Positions 7,366 through 9,771 of a stretch of DNA of 9,771 nt are shown piece after piece. The notes under the pieces were generated by a model. It had not been told where the DNA came from. It saw nothing but the letters and a program-made list of their open reading frames with translations, and ran no database searches. Every line of letters begins with the position of its first letter. Position 1 is the first letter of the stretch. The stretch lies in assembly GCA_014730285.1 (NCBI GenBank), contig WJIM01000316.1:1-9771 (forward strand). Reading direction: 5' to 3'. The DNA is from Candidatus Zixiibacteriota bacterium (GTDB lineage: Bacteria; Zixibacteria; MSB-5A5; JAABVY01). The translations under genes were made by a program, and so were the position numbers.

Positions 7366-7755
7366 TTACTTGCGGTTGTGCTCACAGCCCCCGTTGCGAT
7401 TGATCATTAACTCCCCCTCTATATACTGCTGAACAGCATCGTCAATAGAACCACCCTCAACCACAACGTATCCCTGCATGCCGGCCTGTTCGAAGTCCCT
7501 GCGAATAGGATCACCCATACCCGCGGCCAGAACAACCTGACATCCGGATAACTGCTCGATCATCTGGCGATGTACCCTTTTATGATCGTCATGCGTACGA
7601 TGTTTTCTGTGATGGGCGATATCGTTCTCGATATACTGGCGGTCTATAATCCGATCGGGAGTAATTGTATATATCGCAAAGTATTCAGCGCGTCCAAGAT
7701 GCTTCGATATTGTTTCTTTATCATCTGTGGCAATTGCTATCTTCTTCGTGTCCAT
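7366..7755 (-). CDS. NifX/NifB-type dinitrogenase Fe-Mo cofactor family protein with His-rich segment
   Basis: 129 residues from the ATG at 7755; GGAGG (7761-7765) five bases upstream fixes this start over a longer in-frame TTG that would overlap the RBS. The fold is the small RNase-H-like domain shared by NifX, the NifB C-terminus and many stand-alone proteins. Family marks: KKIAIATDDKETISKHLGRAEYFAIYTI (4-31), where the H-x-G-x-x-x-x-F pattern is typical; LAAGMGDPIRRDFEQAGMQGYVVVEGG (76-102), the (G)GMG...L/F-x-x-x-G glycine loop; and a closing helix DDAVQQYIEGEL (105-116). Between them residues 48-63 contain seven His (48, 49, 52, 55, 58, 62 and nearby basic residues), and the tail is NGGCEHNRK, suggesting metal binding. 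Stand-alone members occur in many anaerobes without nitrogenase and mostly lack an assigned role; no nif genes are present here, so nitrogen fixation should not be assumed. Downstream of the AsnB-like gene by 133 nt, converging with lpxD. Confidence 0.88.
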   Translation of the reverse strand: MDTKKIAIATDDKETISKHLGRAEYFAIYTITPDRIIDRQYIENDIAHHRKHRTHDDHKRVHRQMIEQLSGCQVVLAAGMGDPIRRDFEQAGMQGYVVVEGGSIDDAVQQYIEGELMINRNGGCEHNRK

Positions 7756-7760
7756 TGGCA

Positions 7761-7765
7761 CCTCC
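7761..7765 (-). promoter_or_regulatory. Shine-Dalgarno fixing the NifX-like start
   Basis: GGAGG on the minus strand, five bases before the ATG at 7755. A longer reading from an in-frame TTG at 7767 would overlap this site, so the ATG is the better start. Confidence 0.8.
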
Positions 7766-7771
7766 AATATA

Positions 7772-7777
7772 ATTATA
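7772..7777 (-). promoter_or_regulatory. Possible -10 element for the NifX-like gene
   Basis: TATAAT on the minus strand; its expected start point (about 7765) would be the first G of the GGAGG ribosome binding site, giving a leader of about ten bases. No good -35 lies 16-18 nt upstream; the nearest perfect TTGACA is 29 nt away (7807-7812), too far for normal spacing. The surrounding 7756-7888 interval is AT-rich and otherwise holds no recognised gene. Confidence 0.3.
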
Positions 7778-7866
7778 CGCTTGAATTACCTCAGGATGTG
7801 CATATTTGTCAAGAAATAAAGATTAAAATATCTACATTATGGGTGGCTCAACTCTATCATTACAGG

Positions 7867-7885
7867 AATACTAAATATAAGTATT
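7867..7885 (-). repeat. Short AT-rich inverted repeat just after the AsnB-like gene
   Basis: AATACT (7867-7872) and AGTATT (7880-7885) are complementary around a seven-base loop, starting four bases after the stop of the AsnB-like gene. The stem is weak and no T-tract follows on the minus strand, so it is not a convincing terminator; it could be a minor 3' end structure or chance. Confidence 0.2.
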
Positions 7886-7888
7886 AGA

Positions 7889-9640
7889 TCAATCGCACTC
7901 AAGAATTCGGAGCACCTGCTCGAATGTGAGCAGGAGTCCTATCTGAGCGGCATTGCCGGTGTCGAATTCGGTGTGCGCTCCAATTCTAATAGCTGCCGTA
8001 TCCATGTTAAGGTACTGGCTGATACGAGAATTGTCCGACAACAAAAACTCATGTATCCATTCCTTAATTTCATGCTCGAAAACCGCAGAATATTCCATAA
8101 TCCCGGCAGGGCGCCTTTTCTTGAGTATCCGAGTGGCTATTTTCTGGACAATCAGCTTCCTGACTGAGGCATTTATGGGAAGTCCGGTGCGCTGATGATT
8201 TATTCTTCCCAGACCTGGATAATACTTATTCCAGATATATCTTCCCAGATTCATCATAACCTTATACTGAACCGGGATGCTGAAATTAAATTCCAGAAGG
8301 TCCCGGTCGCAGTAAGGGGTGCGGAACTCAAGCAGGTCGTTTTCCAGCCAGAAACCTGCAAGCGAGCTCTGTGAATTGATTTCAAAATGATCGAGCATCA
8401 TCCAGGTATCCAGCGGTGATTCATGCCCATAGTATTCAATTAGAGAATAAGCGACCTTTTCCAGTTCATCCCGGTCAAAAGTGAAATTCAGAAGGCGTTC
8501 CAGACTGTCGAGCTCCTGACCCTCGCTTAAAAGCTTTCGCAGCATTTCGAATTTGACATGGATTGGATTTATTCTCGAGAGCAAATAAAGGAAGCGCGAT
8601 AGGTAGCCAAGATAATTATTGCCGTACAAACCCGAGAGGCAAATATCCCCGAATTCCCTGACCCTTTCGCGCGTGGAAATGCCGTGATAGTTTAATGCGG
8701 AAACAAAACCGCCCGTATTATAAACAGCTTCCCTCAAATGATGCTGCAGAAAATCCGGGGAGATCGTTAGCCTATGATGCGGTATTTCCAGATGCTCGCA
8801 GACCTCCGATGCGATTTTCATATCATCGCTTTTTTCACCGCCGAAACTGAAGGCCGGAATCATGATCTTATTCTTCTTGAGCAAAGCCGCTAAAAGACGT
8901 GAATCGCCGCCTCCGGACAACGACAGCGCAGCCTTGCCCTCAGACATTCTGGTTATACCTTTCTCGAGTCCTTTAAGAATGCCCTCGGCGGCATCGTCTA
9001 TGCTCATCTTGACCGGCCTGAACTGCGGTTTGAAATACTGCTTTATATTCAGGCCTGTTTGGTCGAACTGTAAAATCTGACCGTAACGGAGCTTCTTGAT
9101 TCCATCAATCCAGGTATGGTCTTCGATTATCTTGCCAAAGGCCATGAATTGAAGCAGAGCGTCCTTGTCGATACTGCAAATGTTCAACGCTTTGGCCAGT
9201 GCAAATGGATTTGGTCCGAAGGCCAGGAAGTCGTTTCCTTGGTGATAGTAAAGCGGCCGGATACCGTGAATGTCAGTCGCGAGTACAAGGGTCTTTTTTG
9301 AGTTATCCCAGAGTGCAAAGCTGAAAAAGCCGTTTATTTCACTTATCTCTTCCAGCCGGTTTTCCATGTAGATTTCAAAGATTGATTTGGGCAACTGCAG
9401 GGAATATGTATCCCTTTCAAATATTTCGCCCCAGAAGAATAGAGTAAGCGAATTGTCTTCGTCATGAAATGGCTGACCCTGCGGATCGACTATGCCCAAA
9501 GACTTAAATCCCATCCGGCAGTTTTCATTGTCGGCATTGAGGTACTTATACTCAAAGGGTGTTATCCCGGAGGCGATATTGCCGAATAATTCTGCCTCCG
9601 GCTTTTTATCCAAATCTATAATTCCGAATAATCCAGGCAT
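7889..9640 (-). CDS. Asparagine-synthetase-like protein with degenerate glutaminase domain
   Basis: 583 residues, close to AsnB length, with the AsnB two-domain plan. The N-terminal class II amidotransferase-like domain (about 1-195) is recognisable from MPGLFGIID, LGIVDPQGQP, GEIF, and NGFFSFALWDNSKKTLVLATDIHGIRPLYYH. It lacks the nucleophile: Cys2 of the MCGIFG start is Pro2, the Arg before the SIVD strand is Lys46, and the Asn of NGEIYN is Trp70. It therefore cannot be expected to hydrolyse glutamine. The C-terminal domain (about 210-580) keeps the ATP-pyrophosphatase PP-loop LSLSGGGDSRLLAALL (SGGGDS 242-247), but the acidic SGEGxDE loop of asparagine synthetases appears as SGLYGNN (336-342). 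PP-loop retention suggests it still adenylates a substrate, perhaps with ammonia or another amine as acceptor, or acts like the Cys-less relatives beta-lactam synthetase and lasso-peptide cyclase; the substrate cannot be told. The start matches the family N-terminus but has no Shine-Dalgarno, and a terminator abuts it. Confidence 0.85.
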   Translation of the reverse strand: MPGLFGIIDLDKKPEAELFGNIASGITPFEYKYLNADNENCRMGFKSLGIVDPQGQPFHDEDNSLTLFFWGEIFERDTYSLQLPKSIFEIYMENRLEEISEINGFFSFALWDNSKKTLVLATDIHGIRPLYYHQGNDFLAFGPNPFALAKALNICSIDKDALLQFMAFGKIIEDHTWIDGIKKLRYGQILQFDQTGLNIKQYFKPQFRPVKMSIDDAAEGILKGLEKGITRMSEGKAALSLSGGGDSRLLAALLKKNKIMIPAFSFGGEKSDDMKIASEVCEHLEIPHHRLTISPDFLQHHLREAVYNTGGFVSALNYHGISTRERVREFGDICLSGLYGNNYLGYLSRFLYLLSRINPIHVKFEMLRKLLSEGQELDSLERLLNFTFDRDELEKVAYSLIEYYGHESPLDTWMMLDHFEINSQSSLAGFWLENDLLEFRTPYCDRDLLEFNFSIPVQYKVMMNLGRYIWNKYYPGLGRINHQRTGLPINASVRKLIVQKIATRILKKRRPAGIMEYSAVFEHEIKEWIHEFLLSDNSRISQYLNMDTAAIRIGAHTEFDTGNAAQIGLLLTFEQVLRILECD

Positions 9641-9645
9641 AGTAT

Positions 9646-9671
9646 AAAAAACCCCGCAATTGATGCGGGGT
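9646..9671 (-). terminator. Intrinsic terminator of the fumarase-like gene
   Basis: On the minus strand a 7-bp GC-rich stem (CCCCGCA/TGCGGGG, 9652-9670, extendable by one A-T pair) with a five-base loop is followed by six T. It begins 23 nt after the stop of the gene at the right edge. The T-tract ends five bases before the ATG of the AsnB-like gene. Confidence 0.85.
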
Positions 9672-9693
9672 CAATCAATAAATTATTTTAAAT

Positions 9694-9771
9694 TTATGCG
9701 ATTTTATATTTCTCCACGCCCTCACGGAAAAGATTCCCGCCGTAGCAGTCCATAACAACGATGGCCGGGAA
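9694..9771 (-). CDS. C-terminal end of a probable class I fumarate hydratase/tartrate dehydratase beta domain (partial)
   Basis: Only the last 25 codons and stop are inside the window; the frame is open to the right edge. The peptide begins FPAIVVMDCYGGNLF and ends EKYKIA. The pattern FPA-(I/V/F)-hydrophobic-x-D-x-x-G-N-x-(L/F)-(F/Y) near the C-terminus is what I recall for the beta part of Fe-S fumarate hydratases and L-tartrate dehydratases, which interconvert fumarate and malate (or act on tartrate). With so few residues this is a family suggestion only; whether it is a fused alpha-beta enzyme or a separate beta subunit cannot be seen. Ends before a strong terminator. Confidence 0.55.
   Translation of the reverse strand, partial: FPAIVVMDCYGGNLFREGVEKYKIA

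Noticed and set aside
7366..7755. Evidence for a nitrogen-fixation locus
   Set aside because: Only a NifX-family domain is present; such proteins are widespread without nitrogenase and no other nif gene is in the window.
7570..7887. 105-codon plus-strand open frame spanning part of the NifX-like gene and the intergenic region
   Set aside because: Its first two thirds are antisense to a recognised family protein and the remainder is AT-rich spacer; no RBS.
9641..9677. TTGACC and TATACT flanking the hairpin before the AsnB-like gene as a promoter
   Set aside because: Spacing is 22 nt and the predicted start would fall inside the coding sequence; the elements are better explained by the terminator.
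1..9771. CRISPR array, insertion sequence, tRNA or rRNA
   Set aside because: No regularly spaced repeats, transposase frames, terminal inverted repeats or tRNA-like cloverleaf segments were seen in the short intergenic regions.

Overview
The window is a mostly housekeeping stretch of a Gram-negative (diderm) bacterial genome. BamA, a Skp-type periplasmic chaperone and LpxD show that the organism builds an outer membrane with lipid A. Composition is moderate (by eye a little under 50% GC), genes are tightly packed, and most starts have a Shine-Dalgarno. The gene set and the divergent AsnB-like protein would fit an FCB-superphylum or candidate-phylum lineage (Zixibacteria-like, for example), but no decisive taxonomic marker is present, so this is only a guess.

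Layout. Left third (minus strand): uvrB, followed 16 nt downstream by a predicted lipoprotein of unknown function. Centre (plus strand, divergent from uvrB): rplU, bamA, a skp/ompH-family gene and lpxD, closely spaced and probably one transcription unit driven by a consensus sigma70-type promoter (TTGACA-16-TATAAT) before rplU. This unit joins one ribosomal protein to outer-membrane assembly and the early lipid A pathway; rpmA (L27), the usual partner of rplU, is missing. Right third (minus strand, converging on lpxD): a small NifX/NifB-family protein with a His-rich segment, then an asparagine-synthetase-like protein, then the last 25 codons of a gene that runs off the right edge, resembling the beta domain of class I fumarate hydratase/tartrate dehydratase. 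A clean intrinsic terminator ends that gene only a few bases before the AsnB-like start codon.

No RNA genes, CRISPR arrays, insertion sequences or prophage genes are visible, and no gene-free stretch exceeds about 200 bases. The features most worth a second look are: the AsnB-like protein, which keeps its ATP-binding PP-loop but has lost the glutaminase nucleophile and the usual acidic loop of the synthetase domain; an inverted repeat filling the spacer of the uvrB promoter, where an SOS-type operator would sit; the rplU-bamA linkage without rpmA; and the terminator abutting the AsnB-like start. No clearly new multi-gene system is evident.
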